DNA of 64,000 bases from UBA2784 sp964494625 (GTDB lineage: Bacteria > Pseudomonadota > Alphaproteobacteria > Micropepsales > Micropepsaceae): positions 1 through 64,000 of the forward strand of contig CAZBRT010000005.1 of NCBI GenBank assembly GCA_964494625.1, in the 5' to 3' direction. Shown piece by piece: positions 10,121 to 18,199 of the stretch. Position 1 is the first letter of the stretch. Each line of letters starts with the position of its first letter. The translations under genes and the position numbers were made by a program. Under the pieces are notes generated by a model. That model saw only the letters and a program-made list of their open reading frames with translations, did not search any database and was not told the DNA's origin.

Positions 10121-10133
10121 GTTACTGTATAAC
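10121..10133. promoter_or_regulatory. Palindrome upstream of the barrel gene (possible Zur-type box)
   Basis: The 13-base element GTTACTGTATAAC is an imperfect palindrome (GTTA...TAAC) in the 74-base gap between rnr and the barrel gene, 45 bases before that gene's start. It resembles GTTATA-N-TATAAC-type operators that I associate with alphaproteobacterial Zur. Assignment to Zur is inference, supported mainly by the His-rich tail of the protein downstream. Confidence 0.3.
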
Positions 10134-10177
10134 AAAGCGGGTCGGTTTTCGCAACTCATTCGCAAGAGCATAAACCA

Positions 10178-11293
10178 ATGCGCAGCATCCTCCTTGCCGT
10201 CACATCCGTCGTCGCCCTCGCCGCCACCGCACCCGCTGCCGAGTGGACAGCGACAATCCCCGTCGAACTTGAATGGGACAGCACCTACGAAACCGATGCA
10301 GGCGATGGATACAGCGACCTCTACGCAACCATCGAGCCCGACATCACCGTCACCTTCAGCGATTTCTGGTCCCTTGGCGTGGGCCTCACGCTTGAGCCCG
10401 TCACGGATGTGCTGACCGGCGAGGACCGCTTCCTCTCTGATCACGGCCTCTATGTCCGCGATCTCTTCCTCCAGCTCAACTTTGATCATTCGACATGGCG
10501 GATCGGCAAATTCACGCCGCGCTTCTCGGTTGCTTATGACGAAGCGCCGGGCGTTTACAACGACACGTTCAATGCCGACATCGAGTTGGGCGAGCGCTTT
10601 GGTGTCGAGGCAGCCGTGCCGCTTTCGGACGGCGAAACAAACCAGATCACGCTTACCGGCGCTGTCTTCTTCCGTGACACGACATTTCTGTCGGATAGTG
10701 CGCTGACTGCGCGCGGCGACCTCGACTATACGGATGGCGGCCCCGGCAACACGGAAGCACTCGAAAACCTCTCGGTGGCCGTGGACGTGGCAAACGCCTT
10801 CGGCACCGAGGGCCTTAACCTGCATGGCGCCATCCTGCATCAGGCTGCGGGTTTCCTCGACGCGGATGACCAGTTCGCGTTTGTCATCGCAGGCACCTAT
10901 GCGCGCGAATATGAAAGCGGATTTGGCTTCTCGACCATTGCCGAATGGGCGCATTCGGAAGATGCGTGGGGCTTTGGCGATGCGGCAGGTTTCTCCGGCG
11001 GCAGTCAGGAAGTTGTGACCGTGGGGCTTGGCCTGTCGCAAGGTCCGTGGAACGGCGCCGTGACGTGGAGCTGGCGCGACAACGACTTTGGTTTTGGCGC
11101 GTTCGACGAGAACGCCCTCCAGTTCTCGGCCGGCTATACGTTTGACTTTGGACTTGATGTGGCCATCGCCCACCAATCCTATGATGACGAATTCGGCTTC
11201 GAGGAAGAGACCTTTGGCATCTATCTGGGCTACGCGATTGTGCTTGCCGATGCCCACCATGATCATTCCAGCCACGATGGCCACGACCATTGA
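10178..11293 (+). CDS. Outer-membrane beta-barrel protein with His-rich C-terminal tail
   Basis: The 371-residue protein begins with a signal peptide (cleavage probably after the Ala-rich stretch near residue 21). The rest consists of alternating hydrophobic/polar strands rich in Gly, Asp, Phe and Tyr, the pattern of a porin-like barrel, although I cannot name the family. The last predicted strand (FGIYLGYAIVLA) is followed by a tail AHHDHSSHDGHDH containing six histidines and three aspartates, a likely metal-binding peptide. It interrupts the conserved rnr-Nudix-rpmG order and ends in its own terminator, so it is probably an independent unit. A role in zinc or other divalent metal acquisition is a guess. 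Confidence 0.75.
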   Translation: MRSILLAVTSVVALAATAPAAEWTATIPVELEWDSTYETDAGDGYSDLYATIEPDITVTFSDFWSLGVGLTLEPVTDVLTGEDRFLSDHGLYVRDLFLQLNFDHSTWRIGKFTPRFSVAYDEAPGVYNDTFNADIELGERFGVEAAVPLSDGETNQITLTGAVFFRDTTFLSDSALTARGDLDYTDGGPGNTEALENLSVAVDVANAFGTEGLNLHGAILHQAAGFLDADDQFAFVIAGTYAREYESGFGFSTIAEWAHSEDAWGFGDAAGFSGGSQEVVTVGLGLSQGPWNGAVTWSWRDNDFGFGAFDENALQFSAGYTFDFGLDVAIAHQSYDDEFGFEEETFGIYLGYAIVLADAHHDHSSHDGHDH

Positions 11294-11316
11294 GGCGTGC
11301 GTCATAAGCGGCTAGG

Positions 11317-11348
11317 ACGGGGGGCACACTGCCCCCCGTTTTCGTTTC
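11317..11348 (+). terminator. Rho-independent terminator after the barrel gene
   Basis: A perfect 9-bp stem (11317-11325 with 11331-11339, core CGGGGGGC) with a 5-base loop is followed by TTTCGTTT. It lies 23 bases after the barrel gene stop. Confidence 0.85.
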
Positions 11349-11363
11349 CGATCCCGTTTGCCC

Positions 11364-12062
11364 ATGTTTGATCCCGATGATCCCGCCAGCGCAAAGCGTC
11401 GCGCCGTCCGCCCCCGCGACGCTGCAACCCTGATTCTTGTGCGCCAGAGGGGCGGCAACGCCGAGATCCTGATGGGCCGCCGCCCGGACACGATGAAGTT
11501 CATGCCGGGCAAATACGTGTTTCCCGGCGGGCGGCTCGACCGTGCCGATCACTTCATTACGCCCCATACGCCGCTTCGGCCCGAGGTAGCGGCACGCGCG
11601 ACCATCGGCACAAGCCCGTCGCGCGCAGCCGCACTGGCGCTGGCGGCGATACGTGAGACCTTCGAGGAGACGGGCCTTGTGATCGGCGCGCGCGGCACCC
11701 TCAGGACAACGCCGCGCCATGCCGTCTGGCAATCCTATGCCCATGCGGGCGCGGTGCCGGACCTCTCCGGCCTGACGCTGATTGCGCGCGCAGTGACGCC
11801 GCCCTATCGCGACCGGCGTTTTGACACACGCTTCTTCATGGGCAGTGACGCGCTCATCCTTGATCGCATCACCGCCTCGCACGCCGGCGAGCTTCTGGAG
11901 CCGCGCTGGGTCAATTTCGCGCAGGCGCGTGAGCTCGACCTGCCGACGATTACCCGCGTGGTGATCGACGAGGTGGAGCGCCGCCTGCCCGATTTGACAC
12001 GTGATGTGCCCTGCCCCTATTTCCGGTTCCTGCGCGGCCGCGCGCATCAGACCTTGATCTAG
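11364..12062 (+). CDS. Nudix hydrolase (first of a tandem pair)
   Basis: The 232-residue protein carries a Nudix region with FPGGRLDRAD ahead of AIRETFEETGLVIG, matching the REXXEEXG core that binds the catalytic divalent metal. It belongs to the group of larger bacterial Nudix proteins with an insertion between the GG and the RE motif. The substrate cannot be told; a nucleoside diphosphate derivative or CoA ester is typical of the superfamily. I start it at the ATG 11364; an in-frame TTG lies two codons upstream. Its paralogue begins 12 bases after its stop. Confidence 0.85.
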   Translation: MFDPDDPASAKRRAVRPRDAATLILVRQRGGNAEILMGRRPDTMKFMPGKYVFPGGRLDRADHFITPHTPLRPEVAARATIGTSPSRAAALALAAIRETFEETGLVIGARGTLRTTPRHAVWQSYAHAGAVPDLSGLTLIARAVTPPYRDRRFDTRFFMGSDALILDRITASHAGELLEPRWVNFAQARELDLPTITRVVIDEVERRLPDLTRDVPCPYFRFLRGRAHQTLI

Positions 12063-12074
12063 GCAGGTTCAGCC

Positions 12075-12752
12075 ATGGTTGCCAAAGCCGGATCGGGTGC
12101 AGTCCGCCCGCGTGATGCGGCAAGCCTTGTCTTGATCCGCACCGATCCGCAGACAGGTGCCAGAAGCGTCTTGATGGGGCGCCGCCGCAAGAAGGCAAGC
12201 TTCATTCCCGACATGTTCGTGTTTCCTGGCGGCCGTGTTGACGCGGAGGACGCGCGCATCGCCCCAGCGCGCGCGCTGTCGGACGAAACGCTCCGGCTTC
12301 TCCACCTCTCCGGACAGGCAGCGCGCGCACGCGCCCTTGCCAATGCGGCCATCCGCGAGACCTTTGAGGAAACGGGGCTCATCCTTGGCCGTGCCGCACC
12401 ACTTGCACAGCACGGCACCAATCATGGCTGGATCGCGTTTGCCGCAAGCGGTCTGGCGCCCGATCACGCGCCGTTGCGGTTTCTGGGGCGCGCCATCACC
12501 CCGCCCGAAAGCCCGATGCGCTTTCATGCCCGCTTCTTTCTTGCCGATGGCGCACACGCGCAAGGCACGCTTGCCGGATCAGGTGAGCTCACCGACCTGG
12601 ACTGGTACACGCTGGATGCGGCCCTGCGGCTTCCAATCATCGACGTCACGCAATACATGCTGACGCTGGCATCAGAGGGAACGCGCGCCCATCACGCGCC
12701 GCTCTACTCCTACCGCCACGGCAAACCGCTCAACCGGCGAACCCCGCCATGA
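12075..12752 (+). CDS. Nudix hydrolase (second of a tandem pair)
   Basis: The 225-residue paralogue of the preceding gene shares the N-terminal VRPRDAA(T/S)L block, FVFPGGRVDAED and AIRETFEETGLILG. The two probably arose by tandem duplication and have since diverged considerably, with different loop lengths between the GG and RE motifs. The stop overlaps the MFS gene by four bases (ATGA), suggesting a Nudix-Nudix-MFS operon that begins after the terminator at 11.3 kb. Confidence 0.85.
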   Translation: MVAKAGSGAVRPRDAASLVLIRTDPQTGARSVLMGRRRKKASFIPDMFVFPGGRVDAEDARIAPARALSDETLRLLHLSGQAARARALANAAIRETFEETGLILGRAAPLAQHGTNHGWIAFAASGLAPDHAPLRFLGRAITPPESPMRFHARFFLADGAHAQGTLAGSGELTDLDWYTLDAALRLPIIDVTQYMLTLASEGTRAHHAPLYSYRHGKPLNRRTPP

Positions 12753-13918
12753 GCACCGTTACGAGCAAGCCTTCACTTTCGCCCGGGCAGCGGCGCGGCA
12801 TCCTTGCCGCCTTCTCATGCGTTTTCGTAATGACAGTGGGGCTCGGGCTCACGCTTCCGCTCCTGCCGATCCTGATGGAACGCATGGGTGCCAGCACGAC
12901 CCTGATTGGCCTCAACACGGCGATGGGCGGCCTTGCGTTGTTTGTCACCGCGCCTTTGGTGCCCTGGGCCATGCGGTTGGCTGGCGGGCGCCGCTTCATG
13001 ATCGGTTGCTTCATCGTCTCGGCGGTATCGCTGGCGATCTTTCCGTTCGTGCCCGATATCGCCGTCTGGTTCGTGCTGCGCTTTGTCCTCAATGCGGGAT
13101 TGCAGGGATTGTTTGTCGGCAGCGAAATCTGGATCAACCAGCTCGCGCCCGAAACGCATCGCGGCCGGATCATCGGCTTTTACGGCGCGATTGCGACCGC
13201 AGGCTTTGCCATCGGTCCCTTGCTGCTCGGGCTGCTCGGAACGGAAGGCATGGCGCCGTTCATGGCAGCCGCCGGTCTCATGATTGCGGGCTTCATTCCG
13301 GTGCTCGCCGGACGCAGCCTGCGCGCCCCTGAAAGCCACGACGGTACGCGCGGCGTGTGGCTTGCCCTTCTTGCCGTGCCGCTGCTTCACCTTGCGGGCC
13401 TCATTCACGCGTCGGCAGAGTTGGGCATTTCAAGCTTCTTGCCGCTCTTTGCGCTCGACCAGGGATTGAGCGAGGAGCGCGCGATCATCCTCCTGACCGC
13501 CTTTGGCTTCGGCAATGTGCTCCTGCAGATACCGATCGGCTACCTGGCAGATCGCATCAACCGCCAGACCATGCTGGCCGCCTGCGCGCTGGTGGCTTCC
13601 GCCTGTGTCGCCCTGCTGCCATGGGCCGAATCCTATGGTGCGATGCTCGTGGTGGCATTGATTGCGGGCGGATCGATCGTCGGAATCTATACGCTGGGCC
13701 TCACCATGATCGGTTCACGTTTTCCCGGCGCCGCCGCCGCCACAGGCAATGCAGCCTTCGCTTTGGCCTATGCCGTTGGGTCCATGGCAGGACCGCTGGC
13801 GACCGGCGGCGCCATGGATGTCTTTGGAAACAATGGGTTGCCGCTTGCCATCGGCGTGCTCACTGGCGTCTATGGCCTTGTTTTGCTTGGTGCTTCGAGG
13901 CGCGCCCGTAACGCTTGA
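12749..13918 (+). CDS. MFS transporter
   Basis: The 389-residue protein has about twelve hydrophobic segments and a major facilitator pattern: a GLGLTLPLLPILMERMG entry in helix 1, an Arg-containing loop between helices 2 and 3, and the two-half symmetry with a central loop near residues 190-205. It looks like the small drug/sugar-efflux type of MFS, but substrate and direction are not readable. It is translationally coupled to the second Nudix gene. Confidence 0.88.
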   Translation: MSTVTSKPSLSPGQRRGILAAFSCVFVMTVGLGLTLPLLPILMERMGASTTLIGLNTAMGGLALFVTAPLVPWAMRLAGGRRFMIGCFIVSAVSLAIFPFVPDIAVWFVLRFVLNAGLQGLFVGSEIWINQLAPETHRGRIIGFYGAIATAGFAIGPLLLGLLGTEGMAPFMAAAGLMIAGFIPVLAGRSLRAPESHDGTRGVWLALLAVPLLHLAGLIHASAELGISSFLPLFALDQGLSEERAIILLTAFGFGNVLLQIPIGYLADRINRQTMLAACALVASACVALLPWAESYGAMLVVALIAGGSIVGIYTLGLTMIGSRFPGAAAATGNAAFALAYAVGSMAGPLATGGAMDVFGNNGLPLAIGVLTGVYGLVLLGASRRARNA

Positions 13919-13998
13919 CTTGCCAAGGGCCATCAGTAGGTTAGCCCCCTTTCCGGGGCCGGAGCGTCCGCGCCCGGTCCAGTTTCAGAGCACGCGAA

Positions 13999-14166
13999 AT
14001 GGCCAAGCCAACCACCATCAAGATCCGCCTCAACAGCTCGGCTGACACCGGCTTCTTCTATGTGACCAAGAAGAACAGCCGCACCCAGACTGAGAAGATG
14101 ACCGTGCGCAAGTACGATCCCGTCGTGCGCAAGCACGTCGAGTTCAAGGAAGGCAAGATCAAGTAA
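13999..14166 (+). CDS. rpmG: 50S ribosomal protein L33
   Basis: This 55-codon gene encodes a basic protein beginning [20 protein letters not shown] and ending VEFKEGKIK, the standard alphaproteobacterial L33. It lacks the CxxC pairs of zinc-binding L33, so it is the zinc-independent form. It stands alone between the MFS gene and a terminator. Confidence 0.97.
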   Translation: MAKPTTIKIRLNSSADTGFFYVTKKNSRTQTEKMTVRKYDPVVRKHVEFKEGKIK

Positions 14167-14193
14167 GACCTGTTCCCTTGGGAACGGATGAAG

Positions 14194-14230
14194 CGCGCCC
14201 CGGCCCACGCTGCGGGCGCGTTTTTGTTTT
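14194..14230 (+). terminator. Rho-independent terminator after rpmG
   Basis: A 7-bp stem CGCGCCC/GGGCGCG (14194-14200 with 14214-14220) is followed by TTTTTGTTTT. It lies 27 bases after the rpmG stop and just before the convergent pleD stop. Confidence 0.8.
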
Positions 14231-14260
14231 CGGAAGCTGGAAGGTTCAGGCCCAGAATAC

Positions 14261-15637
14261 TCAGGCAGCGTCGGCGACCACGCGGTTGCGGCCATCGCGC
14301 TTGGCGCGATAGAGCGCCTGATCCGCCCGGCGCAGAAGCGCATCCGCCGTGTCATGCGGACCTTCGGACGCCGTGATGCCGATGGAGACGGTCACCCGCA
14401 ATTCACGCGCATCGGTCGAGACCGGAAACGGCTTTTCCGCTACCTGCTGGCGCAGGCGCTCGGCAACCGAATAGGCGAACGGCACGTCCGTATCGGGCAT
14501 GACGACGACAAATTCCTCGCCGCCATAGCGCGCGGCGAGATCGATGCCGCGTACATTTGACTGAAGCCGCTGGGCAAAGCCGCGCAGGATTTCATCGCCC
14601 ACATCGTGCCCATGCGTGTCATTGACCGCCTTGAAATAGTCGATGTCCATGATGAGGAAGGCCAGGTTCTTGCCCGTCGCCGCAGCCGATTGCAGCAGCG
14701 TCGTCAGATGCCGCGCCATGTAGCGCCGGTTGAAAAGGCCCGTCAGCTGGTCGGTGATCGCCATCTCGACCGACAGTGCAAAGTTCTGCCGCAGCTGATC
14801 GGCATAGCGCTTGCGCTTCAACTGGGTGCGCATGCGCGCAGTCAGCTCGTTGCGTTCGATCGGGCGCATCACATAGTCGTTGACGCCCAGTTCCAGCGCG
14901 CGCACGAGGCGCTTGGTATCGCCCTCGTCGATGATGGCAAGGAGCGGCGTATTGCGGGTCGTCTCGAATGATTTGAGCTGGGACGCAAGGCGCAAACCGT
15001 CCGCACCTGCAAGCGACAGACTGAGAATGATGAGGTCGAAGTCACCAGCCCGCGTGCGCACCAGCGCTTCCTGCACATTGCCGACGACAGTGACGTCATG
15101 ATGGGCGCCCGCTGCATCGCGGATGCGCGCAACCGCATTCTCGCGGTCTTCGATGGCAAGGATGCGGCCCCGCGCTTCAAGCGCCAGAGGCGACAGGGTT
15201 TCGGAAGCTTCCAGAAGGCCAAGGCTTTGGCCCGTGGATTCGCGCATCCGGAGCTCATCCGTCATCATCTTGAGGCGGACAAGGCTTTTGACACGCGCAA
15301 AGAGCGCAATGTCGTTGACCGGCTTGGTCAGGAAATCATCGGCGCCTGCTTCAAGTCCCTGCACACGGTCGGATGGCGCATCAAGCGCCGTCACCATGAC
15401 GACCGGCACATGGGCAAGTTCGGCATCCGCCTTCAGGCGGCGGCACACCTCAAACCCGTCCATGCCGGGCATCATGACATCGAGAAGGACGAGATCGGGC
15501 TTGTGCTCGGCTGCGGCCTTGAGCCCATCAGGCCCGTTGGACGCTGTCACCACATCAAAATATTCCGCCGAGAGCTTGGCCTCGAGCAGTTTCACATTGG
15601 CGGCAATATCGTCAACAACAAGGATGCGGGCCGTCAC
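14261..15637 (-). CDS. pleD: Response regulator and diguanylate cyclase PleD
   Basis: PleD makes cyclic di-GMP at the cell pole and drives the motile-to-sessile transition in Caulobacter-type cells. The 458 residues fold as REC1 (phospho-acceptor Asp53 in LLDVMMPG), a second REC-like adaptor (about 155-280) and a GGDEF domain. The active-site motif is GGEEF at 372-376, and the product-inhibition I-site RxxD is present as RGID at 363-366, so feedback control should be intact. Length and order match Caulobacter PleD (about 454 residues). It lies 13 bases downstream of divK. Confidence 0.96.
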   Translation of the reverse strand: MTARILVVDDIAANVKLLEAKLSAEYFDVVTASNGPDGLKAAAEHKPDLVLLDVMMPGMDGFEVCRRLKADAELAHVPVVMVTALDAPSDRVQGLEAGADDFLTKPVNDIALFARVKSLVRLKMMTDELRMRESTGQSLGLLEASETLSPLALEARGRILAIEDRENAVARIRDAAGAHHDVTVVGNVQEALVRTRAGDFDLIILSLSLAGADGLRLASQLKSFETTRNTPLLAIIDEGDTKRLVRALELGVNDYVMRPIERNELTARMRTQLKRKRYADQLRQNFALSVEMAITDQLTGLFNRRYMARHLTTLLQSAAATGKNLAFLIMDIDYFKAVNDTHGHDVGDEILRGFAQRLQSNVRGIDLAARYGGEEFVVVMPDTDVPFAYSVAERLRQQVAEKPFPVSTDARELRVTVSIGITASEGPHDTADALLRRADQALYRAKRDGRNRVVADAA

Positions 15638-15650
15638 GTCCTCGCCTCCC

Positions 15651-16037
15651 TCAATCCGCGAAGCGGCGAACGGTTTCCAGGAAGCTCACGACCGAAATCG
15701 GCTTCGAGATATAGGCTTCGCAACCGCCTTCGCGGATGCGGTCCTCGTCGCCCTTCATGGCAAATGCCGTGACGGCGATGACGGGAATGTGCTTCAGCGC
15801 ATCGTCGTCCTTCAGCCACTTGGTCACTTCCAGGCCGGAGACTTCCGGCAACTGGATGTCCATGAGGATCAGGTCGGGCTTGTGCTGGCGGGCAAGGTCA
15901 AGCGCCTCGATGCCGTCGCGTGTCTGGATCGTGGCATAGCCGTGCGCGTCAAGCAGATCGTTGAAGAGCTTCATGTTGAGCTCATTGTCTTCAACGATGA
16001 GAACGGTCTTGCGGGTCTTCACTGCGGGAAACGCCAT
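15651..16037 (-). CDS. divK: Single-domain response regulator DivK
   Basis: DivK is a cell-fate response regulator that acts on the CckA-ChpT-CtrA pathway through DivL and stimulates PleC/DivJ. The 128-residue receiver is nearly identical in pattern to Caulobacter Div[15 protein letters not shown], phospho-acceptor Asp60 in LILMDIQLP, and the C-terminal [14 protein letters not shown] block. No output domain follows. divK-pleD is the classical operon. The 280-base divergent region upstream contains scattered TTAA half-sites but no full TTAA-N7-TTAA CtrA box that I can see. Confidence 0.96.
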   Translation of the reverse strand: MAFPAVKTRKTVLIVEDNELNMKLFNDLLDAHGYATIQTRDGIEALDLARQHKPDLILMDIQLPEVSGLEVTKWLKDDDALKHIPVIAVTAFAMKGDEDRIREGGCEAYISKPISVVSFLETVRRFAD

Positions 16038-16317
16038 GGCTGGTAGAACCTCTGATCCAGATTAAGCGCGAACACCTTGCCGCGAGATTGACGGGGGCAG
16101 CTGACACTTGCCGCACCATCTGGCCGAACACGCGCCTTGCCCGAATGCCATGTTCCCGGTTAACCAAGTGTTGCCGGAACGGCACGGGGCGGACGCGGAG
16201 CGGCCTCTCACGGTCTCACGTGGGGCACCGCACTTCCTTCCTTCTGACCCATATTGGGCTAATACCCGTTAACGCAACCTTGAGCCGGCGCCGTTCTGCG
16301 GCCATTCTTTTGACCCC

Positions 16318-16608
16318 ATGCTGCGACCAAAACAGTCAACATCGGCAAAATCGGCGGAAACGCTGGCGATCGAAGCCGTCGCTTTCATTCTGGGCGACGA
16401 CGACCTGATCTCCCGCTTCCTCGACACGACCGGCTTGGACCCGTCGGACCTGCGCACGCGGCTCCATGAGCCCGAAGTGCTCGCCGCGGCCTTCGGCTTC
16501 ATCATGTCGGATGATGCGGTGGCGCGCCGCTTTGCCGGGGATCACAGCCTCTCGCCCGAGCAGATGCAGCTCGTGCTCGCCCGCCTGACCGGAATTGATC
16601 CGGCATGA
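16318..16608 (+). CDS. DUF3572 family protein
   Basis: This acidic, helical 96-residue protein matches the DUF3572 family, small alphaproteobacterial proteins usually found next to divK. Sequence cues are AIEAVAFILGDDDLISRFLDTTGLDP and AAFGFIMSDD. Its function is unknown. It reads divergently from divK, and its stop overlaps the HAD gene by four bases (ATGA), making it the first gene of a four-gene coupled run ending with dinB. Confidence 0.8.
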   Translation: MLRPKQSTSAKSAETLAIEAVAFILGDDDLISRFLDTTGLDPSDLRTRLHEPEVLAAAFGFIMSDDAVARRFAGDHSLSPEQMQLVLARLTGIDPA

Positions 16609-17273
16609 GTGCGGAACTTCCCCCCGCCACGCGGGACATGATCGCGTCCCTCAACCTGTCGGGCGCACGGCCGCTTGTCGTTTGCGACGCGGACGAGGTG
16701 CTTGTGAAGTTCATTGAGGGGCTGGAGCGTTTCCTCGCTTCGCGCGGCCTTCATCTCGACGTTTCGAGCCTTGCCATCCACGGCAATGTCAGTCACCGCG
16801 AAACCGGCGCAACCGTCGAACGCGATCAGGTGACGGTCCTGATGCAGGAATTCTTCGCCCATGGCACCGCAACGCTTGATCCCGTGCCAGGCGCCGCTGA
16901 TGCCCTTGCCCGGCTTTCGCGCCACGCCGACATTGTTGTTCTCTCCAATGTGCCCGCGCGTGATGCCGAAGCGCGCAGCCGAAACCTGCGCGGCCACGGC
17001 ATGGATTTTCCCGTGGTGGCAAATGAAGGGCCGAAAGGCCCTGCCCTTGCCGCCATAGCTGCGCGTTCCGGTGGCCAGCGCCTCTTTTTCATCGACGATC
17101 TGCCGCACAATCTGAAATCCGCAGCCGAACACGCGGGCCACTCGACACGGCTCCACTACATGGCGGACCCCCGCCTTTCCCGCCTGATGCCGACATCTCC
17201 GCACGCCCATTACCGGCCGGATGATTGGGCGGATGCCGCCCGCTTCATGCTGGCGGCACTGGAGGCGCCATGA
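16605..17273 (+). CDS. HAD-superfamily hydrolase
   Basis: The 222-residue protein shows the four HAD motifs. The nucleophile segment is VVCDADEVLVKF (DxD), motif II is the Ser in VLSNVP, the Lys is in NEGPKGPAL, and the paired acidic residues are in FFIDDLPHN. It should be a phosphatase or related phosphotransferase, probably cytoplasmic. The substrate is not readable. It overlaps DUF3572 upstream and the ROK kinase downstream by four bases each, so a sugar-phosphate link with the kinase is possible but unproven. Confidence 0.75.
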   Translation: MSAELPPATRDMIASLNLSGARPLVVCDADEVLVKFIEGLERFLASRGLHLDVSSLAIHGNVSHRETGATVERDQVTVLMQEFFAHGTATLDPVPGAADALARLSRHADIVVLSNVPARDAEARSRNLRGHGMDFPVVANEGPKGPALAAIAARSGGQRLFFIDDLPHNLKSAAEHAGHSTRLHYMADPRLSRLMPTSPHAHYRPDDWADAARFMLAALEAP

Positions 17274-18199
17274 GCGGCCTGCGCATCGGCATTGATCTGG
17301 GCGGCACCAAGATCGAAGGCATTCTGCTTGATGCAACGGGCAAGCGCCTTGCCGGCGCGCGCGTTGACACGCCGCGCAACGATTATGACGGCACATTGCG
17401 CGCAATCGCCCGCCTTGTGGCAGAGCTGGAGCGCGAGGCCGGCGCTGCAAGCGTCAAGGCAAGCACCAAGGCTAGTATCGGTATCGGCATGCCGGGTGCG
17501 ATTTCGCCCGCGACTGGTCTCGTCAAGAACGCCAACTCGATATGGCTGAATGGCAGGTCCTTTGATCGCGACATCGAAGCGGTCTTGAAACGCCCGGTGC
17601 GGATTGCCAATGATGCCAACTGCTTTGCGCTCTCCGAAGCCGTGGATGGCGCGGGCGCGGGCAGGAACATTGTCTTTGGCGTGATCCTGGGAACCGGCGT
17701 GGGTGGCGGCATCGTCATCGGCGGGCAAGTGCTGAAAGGCGGCAATGCCATCGCGGGCGAATGGGGCCACACGCCTTTGCCCCATGCGCGCGATCACGAA
17801 CGGCCCGGCCCGCTCTGCTATTGCGGCAAGCGCGGCTGTATTGAGACCTGGCTCTCCGGCCCTGCTCTGGCCGCCGACATGAAGCGTCGCAGCGGCCGGA
17901 ACGAAACCGGCGCTGCCATCGCAGCCGCAGCTGCCCGCGGCGACGTCTGGGCGCGAGATGCGCTGGACGATTATCGCGACAGGCTGGCGCGGGCGCTGTC
18001 GGTCGTGTGCAACATCATCGACCCGGATGTGATCGTCTTGGGCGGCGGTGTCTCGAACATCGCGCCGATCATGGAGGGGCTCGAAACCCTGCTCGCGGGC
18101 TGGTGCTTTTCCGACGCGATGCGCACAAGCATTGTTGCGGCAAAACATGGCGACGCCAGCGGCGTGCGCGGCGCTGCATGGCTCTGGAACGGGTCATGA
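17270..18199 (+). CDS. ROK-family sugar kinase
   Basis: This 309-residue protein should phosphorylate a hexose or amino sugar with ATP. Evidence is the phosphate-binding N-terminus IGIDLGGTKIEG, the catalytic region ANDANCFALSEA, GTGVGGGIV, GEWGH and the ROK zinc motif CYCGKRGCIE. The CGKRGC form occurs in fructokinases (Mak) and N-acetylglucosamine/mannosamine kinases; I cannot choose between them. The start ATG 17270 overlaps the HAD stop and the gene's own stop overlaps the dinB start. Confidence 0.88.
   Translation: MSGLRIGIDLGGTKIEGILLDATGKRLAGARVDTPRNDYDGTLRAIARLVAELEREAGAASVKASTKASIGIGMPGAISPATGLVKNANSIWLNGRSFDRDIEAVLKRPVRIANDANCFALSEAVDGAGAGRNIVFGVILGTGVGGGIVIGGQVLKGGNAIAGEWGHTPLPHARDHERPGPLCYCGKRGCIETWLSGPALAADMKRRSGRNETGAAIAAAAARGDVWARDALDDYRDRLARALSVVCNIIDPDVIVLGGGVSNIAPIMEGLETLLAGWCFSDAMRTSIVAAKHGDASGVRGAAWLWNGS

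Noticed and set aside
16038..16317. CtrA binding site upstream of divK
   Set aside because: Only isolated TTAA half-sites (for example GTTAAC) are present; no TTAA-N7-TTAA arrangement was found.
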